A DNA stretch of 64,000 nt, taken from CBDAUN01 sp965214875. GTDB taxonomy: Bacteria > Pseudomonadota > Gammaproteobacteria > Arenicellales > JAJDZL01. The DNA lies in the NCBI GenBank assembly GCA_965214875.1, contig OZ243980.1, positions 1,116,001-1,180,000 of the forward strand, written 5' to 3'. The notes beneath the pieces are model-generated. The model worked only from the letters and a program-made list of their open reading frames with translations. It had not been told where the DNA came from and searched no databases. Both the position numbers and the translations under genes were made by a program. The first letter of the stretch is position 1. Each line of letters opens with the position of its first letter. Below, one piece after another: positions 9,210 through 17,878 of this stretch.

Positions 9210-9765
9210 CATGCCGGGGAAAGGCGGGTGCGCGAAAAATTTTGAGGCAGCATGGCGCTTGGTAGCAATCCAGCAGCCGAAAGGCGGGAGAAGGTGCCAT
9301 GCAAACCGAATGTCCGCACCGTAGATTCTGCCGTCTCGATTCGATCCGCGACGAACTTTCGCCGCAGGCCGCTGAGCGCTTCGACAAGCTCGCGCTGTTC
9401 GACCAGCTTTGACGCGAAGGCGCGACCGAGCCGACCGCCCTGAATGCGGTCGGCTGCTCCCGAGCGACGCTCTACCGCTGGAAAAGGTGCCTGCGCGCCT
9501 GCTCGTTCGCCACCGCCGCCTGCGCCTCGAAGCTCCTCGACCGCCTGCCAGCAGCGCGGCATCGCACTGTTCGTGCTGCCGCCCAAAAGCTCCGATTGCA
9601 ATGGCTGTCTCGAGCGCACCACCGCCGGCCAAATTCGAGCGCTACTACAAAGCCTGCCGGCCGCATCAGGCGCTCGGACAACGTACGCCCATGCAGGCGC
9701 ATAATCAGAACTTCAACCAAAGCGCACTTGCCGCCTGAAAAGTCTCACATGTATTGAACCAGTAC
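9210..9765 (+). mobile_element. Insertion-element remnant, copy 1 (left end lost)
   Basis: First of three related remnants (also 11817-12315 and 39377-40044). It starts inside the common left-end sequence (GGGAAAGGCGGG then GCGCGAAAA) and lacks the outer left terminus seen in the other two. A transposase-like frame starts at ATG 9299 with MQTECPHRR but is stopped by TGA at 9410, where the other copies read CGC. A helix-turn-helix-like piece (CSRATLYRWKR) follows in the same stretch. The right half ends with the DDE-transposase-type tail YYKACRPHQALGQ and a stop at 9736-9738. The right terminus contains ATGTATTGAACCAGTAC, directly repeated once (9750-9765 and 9768-9783). The catalytic middle is absent. 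Confidence 0.75.
9299..9738 (+). pseudogene. Degenerate transposase (IS481/IS3-type), copy 1
   Basis: The N-terminal 37 codons from ATG 9299 encode the SPQAAERFDKLALFDQL segment shared with copies 2 and 3, then TGA interrupts. Frame changes and an internal deletion join this to the C-terminal RPHQALG and NQNFNQSALAA segment. The RPHQALG motif is characteristic of the end of rve-type DDE integrase cores. It cannot encode an active enzyme. Confidence 0.7.
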
Positions 9766-9771
9766 ATTGTA

Positions 9772-9801
9772 TTGAACCAGTACCGGGACTTGACTTATAC
9801 T
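9772..9801 (+). promoter_or_regulatory. Candidate promoter of gene A formed at element end
   Basis: TTGAAC (9772-9777) and TATACT (9796-9801) are 18 bases apart and 41 bases upstream of the gene A GTG start. The -35 hexamer is part of the second copy of the element's terminal repeat, the -10 part of the flanking DNA. A purine-rich GGAAG at 9829-9833 fits an SD for GTG 9842. Prediction only. Confidence 0.45.
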
Positions 9802-9841
9802 AGACTGAATTTGTTAACCATACGCATGGAAGAATCTAAGC

Positions 9842-10671
9842 GTGAAACGACTAATGGTAATCGCAGCCATCCTGATCGCATCGAGCGGGGGGGGGGGGCA
9901 GTAGCACTTGCGCAAGTGCCCGAAATCGGATTCAACGTGACACTGGGACTCGATGACAGTACACCGGAGAGCGGCAACTGCGTCTTAGGCAATTCCGACG
10001 GCTTCCAGATCGCCGTCGGACAAGCCAATACAGCCACACAATTTGCATCAGCCGTAAGCGCCCGGGTGATCGTCATCGTGCGGTCCGGCCCCAACCGCTT
10101 CGAGGACCGGCACGGGGGCCACTTCCTGAAAAAGGCGGATGGCAGCGGCTGGATTGCGGCGAAGAATGAAAGGATCGCAGGCAGCGGCTTGGCGAGGTGG
10201 TCGGCCGGAGGTTCGGGCAACACGCAGCCGGGGATTCCGCAGGGTCGGGCCATCTGCTGGGGCGATGACAATCTGGACACCGGCGACACGGAAGTGATGC
10301 TGGTCATCGCCAACGGCCCCGGCTACACCGTCGACCCGGCAAGAAGCAGCCACACCTTTACCATACGGGACAATGACGACTGCGCCAATCCGGCGGCGAC
10401 GTCCGGCGGCGTGGTCTATAAGTTTAGAAACGGTAGTAGCGGAAGTACCTGCATCTGCGCCGCAGAGAGCCGGCATTCCAGCGTAAGGCGGACCCTGAAA
10501 AGAACCATCCCCACGCCTGGCGATGATGGTAGATACGGCACCGACGACGACGGGACAACCTCTGCGCCCCCGCCGAGCGCGGGGTTCCTGAGTGGCCTGG
10601 CCAAGCACTTCCACGACCCGTCCCACCTCTACTGCGAGGAATCGCCGTATAGGGGGTTGCCGGGATCCTGA
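9842..10671 (+). CDS. Phase-variable secreted protein A (frame OFF)
   Basis: Unrecognised exported protein. From GTG 9842 the frame encodes a strong signal-peptide start (MKRLMVIAAILIASS) and enters a run of 12 G (9887-9898). With 12 G it hits TAG immediately after GGGGQ. With 13 or 10 G it continues as AVALA|Q and reads through to TGA 10671, giving 276 codons in the 13-G form. The mature part begins VPEIGFNVTLGLDDSTPESGNC. It contains GDTEVMLVIANGPGYTV and HTFTIRDNDDC, resembling the end of a Calx-beta or similar beta-sandwich repeat, then a low-complexity Gly/Asp/Thr/Pro tail. A second start (ATG 9826) is in frame at 12 G but would make a form without a signal peptide and has no SD. It lies in an island between csiV and mfd, downstream of an element remnant. 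Function unknown; surface or secreted role inferred. Confidence 0.72.
9887..9898 (+). repeat. G12 homopolymer in signal-peptide codons of gene A
   Basis: Twelve consecutive G located between the hydrophobic core and the cleavage site of gene A. Changes of one base here switch between truncation and full-length secreted product, the usual arrangement for slipped-strand phase variation. Confidence 0.85.
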
Positions 10672-10988
10672 TCCGCCGCTGCCAGCCGACACAAGGCCAT
10701 GACCCCTGCCGCGGCGGACAAGGCCGGCCCAGCAGGGAACCGGCTGGTCCCGTCTGGCGGCGGGGCGGCCCGCCCGAACAAATCCCCGATCGCCGGAACC
10801 GTCATCAAAAATCCTGCTGCGCAGCGTTGTGCTGAAAATCCGGGCGGTCCATCACCGCCGGCCGGCTAAAATCTGCGTCCGGACAGAGGATTTTGCTCTA
10901 TTTTCGGATGAGTGCAATGACCCGATCAGTACAAATTCGGTTATATTGAAGCGTTGAGCAAGCTTATCTAAATCAGGAGCGCAAAACA
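10672..10988. other. Non-coding gap between gene A and the DUF169 gene
   Basis: No gene seen. The left 200 bases are very GC-rich like gene A; the right 100 are AT-richer and include a possible -10 (TATATT, 10942-10947). AGGAG occurs at 10976-10980, a good SD for the next gene's ATG at 10989. Confidence 0.5.
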
Positions 10989-11714
10989 ATGCCCGACTAC
11001 TCGAACATGGCTGATGACCTGACAGAACTGCTCAGCCTTTCGCATCCGCCGCTCGCCATCACTTTTCGCGATAGTCATCCGGCCGGCATCGAACGCTACC
11101 GGAGCGAGTATCCGCCCAAGACCGAAGATGGGCGCACCGGCGCTGTGTCGGCCGGATGCGTGTTCTGGGCTGAAGCTTCGGATCAAACCTTCGCAACCCT
11201 GCCCGAAGATCATGGAAACTGCAGCGTGGGCAGTCTGACGCATGGCATGATCGGCCTCGAAGAAGCCGCTGCTCGAGGAGACGTTCAGGCTTTATGCGAG
11301 GCGAAGTGGGTCAGCCCCGAGATCTTTCCCCGTATTGCGACCGTTCAATCAAAGCCGGCGGCGGTGATCTACGGGCCGCTAGCTGAAACGCCGGTTGATC
11401 CGGACATCGTCTTTCTTCGGTTGAACGCAAAACAGGCGATGCAGCTGCATGCCGCCGTGCCGTCCTTGCAATTTGAAGGCAAGCCGCAATGCCATATCAT
11501 CGCGGTCGCGAAGGAGCGGCGCAAGCCCGCAATCAGCGTCGGCTGCATGCTAAGCCGCGTTCGAACCGGATTTGCCAGCAGCGAGATGACTTGCGCTTTG
11601 CCTGTCGATCAGGCGCCCGGCATCATTGAAGACTTGCGCGCATCGACTCGGGCCGATCGCCTCGTCGCCGGATACGCCAGCGAAGATGCCGCGCGATTTC
11701 GCGAAACGGCCTAG
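10989..11714 (+). CDS. DUF169 family protein
   Basis: The 241-aa product belongs to the DUF169 family, whose biochemical role is not established; some members sit with redox or C1 genes. Family-like features are the N-terminal LSHPPLAITF, a cysteine-containing CVFWAEAS near residue 55, the glycine-rich HGMIGLEE near 85, and SVGCMLSRVRTGFASSEMTCALP near 185, where paired cysteines are typical. The start is ATG 10989 with AGGAG nine bases upstream. It is flanked by same-orientation copies of the insertion-element remnant, so it probably arrived with gene A as part of an island. No membrane segment or signal peptide. Confidence 0.8.
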   Translation: MPDYSNMADDLTELLSLSHPPLAITFRDSHPAGIERYRSEYPPKTEDGRTGAVSAGCVFWAEASDQTFATLPEDHGNCSVGSLTHGMIGLEEAAARGDVQALCEAKWVSPEIFPRIATVQSKPAAVIYGPLAETPVDPDIVFLRLNAKQAMQLHAAVPSLQFEGKPQCHIIAVAKERRKPAISVGCMLSRVRTGFASSEMTCALPVDQAPGIIEDLRASTRADRLVAGYASEDAARFRETA

Positions 11715-11838
11715 CTTCGGCAAGCCGGCGCATCGCTTCCAGCTCTGGTTTGGACCAATTGAGCCTTCTAATCCCGCTGACGCGGAATTAGAAGGTTCGT
11801 AAGCAACATGATATCCGGGGTCAGATACATGCGGGGCT

Positions 11839-11883
11839 GCCCGCCCCTTCCTGAAGGACGCAGTCCGAAGGGAAGGGGCGGGC
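11839..11883 (+). repeat. GC-rich hairpin inside element left end
   Basis: GCCCGCCCCTTCC and GGAAGGGGCGGGC form a 13-bp perfect stem. An inner GGAC-GCA-GTCC mini-stem lies in the loop. The equivalent sequence is conserved at 39398-39441 in copy 3, and its right arm is traceable in copy 1. It may block read-through transcription into the element or be part of end recognition. Confidence 0.6.
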
Positions 11884-11953
11884 GCGCGAAAACATTTTCA
11901 GGCAGCATGGCGCTTGATAGCAATCCAGCAGCCGAAAAGCGGGAGAAGGTGCC

Positions 11954-12293
11954 ATGCAAACCGAATGTCCGCACCGTAGATTCTGCCGTCTCGACGCGGT
12001 CGGCGACAAACTTTCGCCGCAGGCCGCCGAGCGCTTCGACAAGCTTGCGCTGTTCGACCGGCTTCGCAGGCGACCGCCCGGCCCGCCAGGCGCCGTTCGT
12101 GCTGCCGCCCAAAAGCTCCGATTGCAATGGCTGTGTCGAGTGCGCCGGCGAGCCGGGCGTGGGCGCGCTGAACGTCGAGCTGGCCCGGTTCGAGCGCTTC
12201 TATAACGCCTGCAGGCCGCATCAGGCGCTCGGGCAAACGGCGCCCATGCAGGCGTATAATGAAAACTTCGACCAAAGCGCGCTTGCCGCCTGA
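11954..12293 (+). pseudogene. Degenerate transposase, copy 2
   Basis: Same protein as the remnants at 9299 and 39508, with N-terminal and C-terminal segments joined by a deletion and a frame change. The residues carrying the DDE triad are missing. It is not expected to be functional. Confidence 0.7.
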
Positions 12294-12415
12294 CAGTCTC
12301 ATATGTATTGAATCCGTACACTGAACGAGTTTGCAAAAAAACAAGCGAAAGTCTTGGCTGACAAGCTTCCCCTTTGGCTTGCGCTTTTTCAAGACGAATA
12401 AAGGAGCGGTAAGTT

Positions 12416-12952
12416 ATGGCGGTTCAATCAGTTTTGAAGATGGGAAACCCTCAGTTGCTAGAGGTGTCAGAGCCGATAGCACAAAGCGAGATGAAAAATC
12501 TCGACGCTTTGGTTGCGGACATGATCGATACGATGAATTCATTAGATGGGGCTGGGCTGGCTGCCCCGCAAATCGGCATCATGAAACGGGTCATCATTTT
12601 TGGCTTCGAGTTTAATACGCGATATCCTCAGGTAGAGCCAATCCCCTTCACTGTTCTGGTCAATCCCAAAATCGAGATCTTGAACGATTTGGTTGAGGAG
12701 GGCTGGGAAGGTTGTCTGAGTGTGCCAGGCATGCGCGGCTTAGTGACAAGGCATTCGCAAGTACGCTATACGGGACTTGATCAATATGGCGCAACAATTG
12801 ACCGAACAGTCAGCGGTTTCCATGCGCGGGTGGTGCAACATGAATGCGACCACTTGGACGGAATCTTGTATCCGATGCGAGTCGAAGATATGCGAAACTT
12901 TGGCTTTGAGCAGGAATTGACACGCATCTACGATCTCCCGCCAGATGATTAG
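12416..12952 (+). CDS. def: Peptide deformylase
   Basis: Metalloenzyme removing the N-formyl group from nascent proteins. All three family motifs are present: GAGLAAPQ (residues about 43-50), EGCLSVPG (about 101-108) and HECDHLDG (about 141-148), supplying the metal-binding Cys and two His and the catalytic Glu (here within HECDH). The product is 178 aa. AGGAG lies 12 bases before ATG 12416. It is not next to fmt, the usual housekeeping context, so it may be a second deformylase. Its position right of an element remnant and convergent to mfd suggests it is part of, or was displaced by, the island. The stop is 13 bases from the mfd stop. Confidence 0.95.
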   Translation: MAVQSVLKMGNPQLLEVSEPIAQSEMKNLDALVADMIDTMNSLDGAGLAAPQIGIMKRVIIFGFEFNTRYPQVEPIPFTVLVNPKIEILNDLVEEGWEGCLSVPGMRGLVTRHSQVRYTGLDQYGATIDRTVSGFHARVVQHECDHLDGILYPMRVEDMRNFGFEQELTRIYDLPPDD

Positions 12953-12965
12953 CGGCTTTGTTGCT

Positions 12966-15900
12966 CTAAAGCGTATCCGAATTCGGCGTTATTGCGTCTA
13001 GAACACGATGCACGGACGTTGCGCGTTGTTCAATCGTTTTCAAATCATGCTTTAATATGATTGATGATTCGGCTTCGTTGAGACGAATTTCGCCAGGGTA
13101 GGAATCGAGTAGCTCAACTAAGCCGGCGGCATTGATGTTGGCATTGGATTCGAATCGAATGCTTCCATTCTTCTCGCCGATAGTCAGTTTTCTGATGCCT
13201 AATCTAGCGGACCGCTGCTTGATTTTCGCGACCTCGAACAATCTTTTTGCTGTTTCGGGCGGTTTGCCGAATCGGTCTCGAAGTTCGCTTTCCAGATCTT
13301 CGATTTCGGCAATGCTGCTGGCGGCAGCCAATCGCTTGTAAATTGACAAGCGCAAATTGACATCGTAAATCCAATCTTCGGGAAATAGCGCTGAGGCATT
13401 CAAACTGACCTCGCTTGCAACAGTAGTGGAAATTGCGGTCGTTGCGGTTGCGGTTCGGCCTGACTTTTGCAAGCTCTTGACTGCTTCGTTAAGGTATTCG
13501 CTGTAAAGCGAAAATCCCACATCGTGCATCGCTCCGCTTTGCGAATCACCAAGCAGCGTGCCGGCACCCCTGATTTCAAGATCATGGGAGGCGATGACAA
13601 AGCCGATGCCAAGCTGATCAAATGATTCGATGGCTTCAAGCCGCAATCTGGAGTTGTTTTTAAGACCCGCAAAATCATTCACCAGCAAATAGGCGTAGGC
13701 TTGGTGATGCGAGCGTCCGACCCGGCCCCGCAGCTGGTGCAGTTGCGCCAGACCGAAGCGTGCGGCATTGTTGATCAGGATCGTGTTCGCGGTGGGTATG
13801 TCGATCCCGCTTTCGATAATGGTCGAGCAGACAAGGATATCGAATTTCTGCATGTAGAAATCTCGCATGACGCTCGAAAGCTCGCGCTTGCGCATCTGTC
13901 CGTGCGCAATATCGATTCGCGCTTCCGGGACGATTCTCTCCAGTTCCTTGGCGGCAGCGCGGATTGATTTGACGTCATTGTGCAAGTAGAAAATCTGTCC
14001 TCCGCGACCAAGCTCACGCATGCATGCCTCGCGAATCAAGCCGGCCGACCACTGGCGCAGGAAAGTACGAACCGATAGGCGGCTGTCCGGTGGCGTCGCG
14101 ACGATTGAAATATCGCGAATCGCGTTAAGGGCCATGCTCAAGGTGCGAGGGATGGGCGTAGCTGTCAGGGTCAGCACATCGACTCCTGTCCTCAGTTTTT
14201 TCAGATACTCTTTATGCCGAACTCCAAAGCGGTGTTCTTCGTCAATGACCACTAATCCGAGATTCTTGAACCTTATGTCTTGCTGCAGGAGGCGATGTGT
14301 ACCAATGACAATATCAACCTTGCCGTTTCGCAGACCCTGTACAGCATCTGCTGCGGAGGACTTGGCACGCAGTCTAGAGAGCAGTTCGATTGCCACTGAG
14401 CATTCGGCAAACCGTTCAGAGAAGACATCGAAATGCTGCTGAGCAAGCAAGGTTGTCGGAGTAACAACTGCGACCTGTTGCCCGCTCGAAACGCAAACAA
14501 ATGCGGCGCGAATGGCGACTTCGGTCTTTCCAAACCCGACATCTCCACAAACAAGTCGATCCATCGGACGCGTGGACCGGAGGTCCGACAGCACCGCCTT
14601 GACCGCGGCATCCTGATCAACGGTCAATTCATGCGGGAATCGTGTGTTGAACTCGGAATAGTCGCTATCAGCCACTGCGCACGGCACACTCTCGAAACTA
14701 TCGCGGAGCGATTGAGTTTCAATCAATTCTGCTGCAACATCGAATGCCTGTTCTTTAGCTTTTCTCTTTGCATTTGCCCACTTTTTCGAACTTAGCGAAT
14801 GAAGCGGGATATCCTCGGTATCGCCGGCCACATAGCGGTTGATCAAATCGAGCGAGTAGACAGGCACGTAAAGCGTATCGGTGCCAGCATATTTGATGGC
14901 TAGAAATTCACTTGTGTGGCCATTGATTTTTAGCGACTTCAACCCCTGAAATCGACCTATGCCATAGCTGTCATGAACCACGGCATCGCCAGGCTGCAAT
15001 TCTTCGAGGGAGGAAATGATGCTGTCGGGTGTCCGCGCTCTCCAGCGAGACCGGTGTTCCCTAACTTGGCTGCGTCTGCCGTGAATTTCGTTATTTGAGA
15101 TCGCGGAGATTTGTTCGCTCGGCAAATTGAGTCCGCATACCATGTCGGCATTCACTGTGAAAATGCCCGAGGATTCGTCCTCGGTATATTCTTGCCATGA
15201 GTCGACTCGCTTAAATGCTATTCGAGATCGGGACAGCTGGTTTTCGACAGCATTGAGATGGGCAAGGCTGTCAATCGCAATCAGAGTTTTGATTGCGCCG
15301 TTAGCAAGATGGCCAAGCAACGCCTGATAGGGATTCTGCGAGGCAGGTTCGATGGCTGCATCAAGTGGCGGTAGCGAATCAAAGACACAATCGGCGTGCT
15401 GATCATTAGTGTTCAAATGGACCATCGCCCTTCCATTGATTTGCTCGCCTAATTCCTGAGCGTCGAGATACAGCAGTTCTGGGGGAAGCGGGAACCGTAA
15501 ATGATTTTCGGTGGCCGCCTCATAGCGCGATTGAACCTGATTCCAGAATTCATTTGCACCATCTTCCATTCGTTCGGTTGCGAAGATGACCGCATCTTCT
15601 GGAAGGTAGTCGAAGATGGATGACGTATTGTCGAAGAAAAGCGGCAGGTAGAATTCCGAGCCTTCCGGCTTTTGAGCCACGCCAATGTCTCGATAGACCT
15701 CGTTCTCTCGCGGATCGCCATCAATGTGTTTTCGCATTCCTTGCCGGAAACGCGCTACGCCGATTTCATCTGTTCTGACTTCACTGCCTGGAAGCATGCG
15801 CAGCGATTTTATTTTGCGAATTGAGCGTTGGGTGACGACATCAAAGTAGCGCAGCGTGTCGATAGCATCGTCAAACAGCTCGATCCTGACCGGCAGATCT

Positions 15901-16508
15901 GACCCGACCGGAAAAACATCGACAATACCGCCTCTTACCGCAAACTCGCCTGGGCTTTCCACTTGCTGTGTCTGGTAGTAGGAAGCGTTTACGAGTCGCT
16001 GCTGAAATTGCGCGAATTTGAGCAGCTCGCCAACCTTGAGATTAAATGCAGAGCCGACAATATAGTCCTGTGGAGGGACCCGTTGCATCAGGTTGTCGAC
16101 TGCAATGACGACAATTGAGCGCACAAGCGTCGGAAGTTGGTGGAGAAGCTCGATTCGCGTTGAAGCGATGTCTGCATGAGGGCTAAAGTCGTCATATGGG
16201 AGGCACTCCCAACTTGGAAATATGGTAAGCGGGAATTGTGCGGCGGAGCTGACGAAAAACCGTAGCGATTCGAGCATGGACTCGGCTTCGCGGGCATTGG
16301 CGCATACGACAAAGCATGGTTTGCCGCTTTTCGCTGCGTACGACGCGATGGCCAGTGCGCTCGCACTGCCGTAGAGGCCAGACCAGATAATTTTGTGCTG
16401 GCTTGCGCCAATTAATGGCGGATTCAAAGCAGAGGGCATTTCCGAAGGTCTTGATCCATTCCTTGGCGATGAGCGGGCAAATGGTGATGCTGCAGGAATT
16501 ATATTCAA
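12966..16508 (-). CDS. mfd: Transcription-repair coupling factor
   Basis: ATP-driven translocase that removes stalled RNA polymerase and recruits UvrA. Architecture over 1180 aa: UvrB-like N-terminal domains; RNA-polymerase-interacting domain (LQPGDAVVHDSYGIGRFQG near residue 500, then YAGTDTLYVPV); RecG-type helicase with Walker A GDVGFGKTE near 655 and DEEH box VVIDEEHRFGV near 755; LTATPIPRTL; QLRGRVGRS near 920; and the C-terminal D7 domain. The frame opens at TTG 16508; ATG 16439 (MPSALNPPLIG) is an equally plausible start. In Pseudomonas, csiV lies next to mfd; here it is separated by the island. Confidence 0.97.
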   Translation of the reverse strand: MNIIPAASPFARSSPRNGSRPSEMPSALNPPLIGASQHKIIWSGLYGSASALAIASYAAKSGKPCFVVCANAREAESMLESLRFFVSSAAQFPLTIFPSWECLPYDDFSPHADIASTRIELLHQLPTLVRSIVVIAVDNLMQRVPPQDYIVGSAFNLKVGELLKFAQFQQRLVNASYYQTQQVESPGEFAVRGGIVDVFPVGSDLPVRIELFDDAIDTLRYFDVVTQRSIRKIKSLRMLPGSEVRTDEIGVARFRQGMRKHIDGDPRENEVYRDIGVAQKPEGSEFYLPLFFDNTSSIFDYLPEDAVIFATERMEDGANEFWNQVQSRYEAATENHLRFPLPPELLYLDAQELGEQINGRAMVHLNTNDQHADCVFDSLPPLDAAIEPASQNPYQALLGHLANGAIKTLIAIDSLAHLNAVENQLSRSRIAFKRVDSWQEYTEDESSGIFTVNADMVCGLNLPSEQISAISNNEIHGRRSQVREHRSRWRARTPDSIISSLEELQPGDAVVHDSYGIGRFQGLKSLKINGHTSEFLAIKYAGTDTLYVPVYSLDLINRYVAGDTEDIPLHSLSSKKWANAKRKAKEQAFDVAAELIETQSLRDSFESVPCAVADSDYSEFNTRFPHELTVDQDAAVKAVLSDLRSTRPMDRLVCGDVGFGKTEVAIRAAFVCVSSGQQVAVVTPTTLLAQQHFDVFSERFAECSVAIELLSRLRAKSSAADAVQGLRNGKVDIVIGTHRLLQQDIRFKNLGLVVIDEEHRFGVRHKEYLKKLRTGVDVLTLTATPIPRTLSMALNAIRDISIVATPPDSRLSVRTFLRQWSAGLIREACMRELGRGGQIFYLHNDVKSIRAAAKELERIVPEARIDIAHGQMRKRELSSVMRDFYMQKFDILVCSTIIESGIDIPTANTILINNAARFGLAQLHQLRGRVGRSHHQAYAYLLVNDFAGLKNNSRLRLEAIESFDQLGIGFVIASHDLEIRGAGTLLGDSQSGAMHDVGFSLYSEYLNEAVKSLQKSGRTATATTAISTTVASEVSLNASALFPEDWIYDVNLRLSIYKRLAAASSIAEIEDLESELRDRFGKPPETAKRLFEVAKIKQRSARLGIRKLTIGEKNGSIRFESNANINAAGLVELLDSYPGEIRLNEAESSIILKHDLKTIEQRATSVHRVLDAITPNSDTL

Positions 16509-16990
16509 GGGTCGATCGAAGAGTTGATTTGATGGTTCTGCTGATCCGAAAGGAGAATTTGTACGAAATGTGGAAGCCCTGTAAAATTCAGACTTTACAG
16601 CAAAACCGGTTTCACTTGTCGGATAAGAGTGGAAAACCCACCAAGGTTGCAGGACTCATGAAAACAGCATCATGCAAGACCGTCGGCAGTTCGCGCAATT
16701 TGACCTTGCGCGCCTGCATGATCGTGCTGACGAAGCTGATCAAGTCAATCAAGATCAGAAATCTGGCTTATAGTCTGATGCCGAAACCGGGTAGCAATCG
16801 GAAATATCGACAAAGCTAGTTTCAACACTTTCATCCTGTACTGTCTGAAAACATCTCGGTGAGCTGGCTCTGCGCCGATATCTTTTCGCATCAAGCGCAG
16901 ACTATCTGTGATTGCAGAGTGCTCGGGCATTCACTTCGCGACTCGCGCGAAGATGGATGCTCCCTGCTTGCTGGCCGGCTAACAGAATCC
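16509..16990. other. Gene-poor gap left of transglutaminase operon
   Basis: About 480 bases between mfd (5' end) and the transglutaminase stop. One short + strand frame, ATG 16568 to TAG 16819 (83 codons, rich in Lys/Arg/Ser), has AGGAG 12 bases upstream but resembles nothing I know, and I do not call it. The divergent side must hold the mfd promoter. Confidence 0.4.
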
Positions 16991-17878
16991 CTATTCTGAT
17001 TTGGTGGATGATTCGCGTTTGACAATGACTTGTACGTCGAGCGTAGCTTTACCTCCTCCGAATATAACTCCCTTAATGGGAGGCACGTCGCTATAGTCTC
17101 GACCGGCGGCAACACGAACGTGCCGGTGGTCGGCTAGTGAGTTGTTGGTCGGGTCAATGCCTACCCAGCCGAGATCGGGCAGGAGAAACTCGGCCCATGC
17201 GTGACTTTCACCGGATGGAGTCTGCTCGCCGGACGCGCCTTCAAGATGCAAGTAGCCCGATACGTAGCGGCTGGGGATCCCCCAGTTTCTGCCAATCGAT
17301 AGTAGAACATGGCTGTAGTCCTGACACACGCCGCAACAAGAACCGAGAATCTCCTCGATTGGAGAGTCAACAGTCGTGCTGCCGGGCGCGTAGTTGAAAA
17401 GGCTGTTGATCCTGCTTGATGCTTCTAGAATTGAAGTCAGCGGATCGCTTGTTTGCACGATGTTGTTTTGGCTGCAGAACCGATCGAGCAGTTCGCAATT
17501 GTAAACATAGGCGCTGGGGGCCAGAAAGTGCCAGTTTTCAACCACAGTGGCGTGATTCGATAATTCTTCCCAGGCATCGACAGCAAGTGCGCTTGGTATC
17601 GTCGGCTGACCGACGGTCGAAACCTCGGAAGTAGAGCGTACAGTAAGTTCCCGGTGGGCTTTGAAGTTGCTGCAGACATGACCCGTATTGCCCAGAAAAT
17701 TAGTAAACGCAACAATCGCTGCCGTCGGCTCAAGCTCCAATTTAAATGACAGAAGTTGCTGGTTCACATCTTCGCGAGGCTGAAGCCACACGCACGAAAT
17801 GCATCGCTCGACCTGGCGGGTGTGACGAAATCGTGAAGTGTGCTCGATGTGATATTGATGCGGCTGTGCAGCAATCAT
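16991..17878 (-). CDS. Transglutaminase-like cysteine peptidase family protein
   Basis: Transglutaminase-fold protein (295 aa) of the bacterial type found with alpha-E and circularly permuted ATP-grasp genes. The N-terminal beta-rich part (YHIEHTSRFRH) precedes the catalytic core. The triad is visible as Cys in CGVCQDYSHV (about residue 178), His in ESHAWAEFLLP (about 230) and Asp in WVGIDPTNN (about 245). The C-terminus has the family signature YSDVPPIKGVIFGGG. ATG 17878 overlaps the upstream alpha-E stop by four bases (ATGA). Peptide-bond or isopeptide chemistry on a small peptide is the comparative-genomics proposal for this trio; the substrate is unknown. Confidence 0.9.
   Translation of the reverse strand: MIAAQPHQYHIEHTSRFRHTRQVERCISCVWLQPREDVNQQLLSFKLELEPTAAIVAFTNFLGNTGHVCSNFKAHRELTVRSTSEVSTVGQPTIPSALAVDAWEELSNHATVVENWHFLAPSAYVYNCELLDRFCSQNNIVQTSDPLTSILEASSRINSLFNYAPGSTTVDSPIEEILGSCCGVCQDYSHVLLSIGRNWGIPSRYVSGYLHLEGASGEQTPSGESHAWAEFLLPDLGWVGIDPTNNSLADHRHVRVAAGRDYSDVPPIKGVIFGGGKATLDVQVIVKRESSTKSE

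Larger units (their letters stand above)
11817..12315 (+). mobile_element. Insertion-element remnant, copy 2 (both ends present)
   Basis: Internally deleted copy, about 0.5 kb. Left terminus GGGGTCAGATACATG; right terminus TCTCATATGTATTGAATCC. The complement of the right end reads GGATTCAATACATATGAGA, so the ends form an imperfect terminal inverted repeat (GG.TCA..TACAT). Just inside the left end is a hairpin whose arms are 11839-11851 and 11871-11883. The transposase reading frame from ATG 11954 (MQTECPHRR, then LSPQAAERFDKLALFDRL) runs into a deletion and resumes as the C-terminal NACRPHQALGQTAPMQAYN with stop at 12291-12293. The right end lies about 100 bases upstream of the def start. Confidence 0.8.

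Noticed and set aside
9826..10671. Alternative reading of gene A from ATG 9826, open at 12 G
   Set aside because: It has no Shine-Dalgarno sequence and its N-terminus lacks any export signal, whereas the GTG frame has both SD and signal peptide. It may be a fortuitous overlap, though it cannot be excluded as a cytosolic form.
16568..16819. Possible 83-codon basic protein with an upstream AGGAG
   Set aside because: SD spacing is long, composition is biased and it resembles nothing; kept only as a note in the gap entry.
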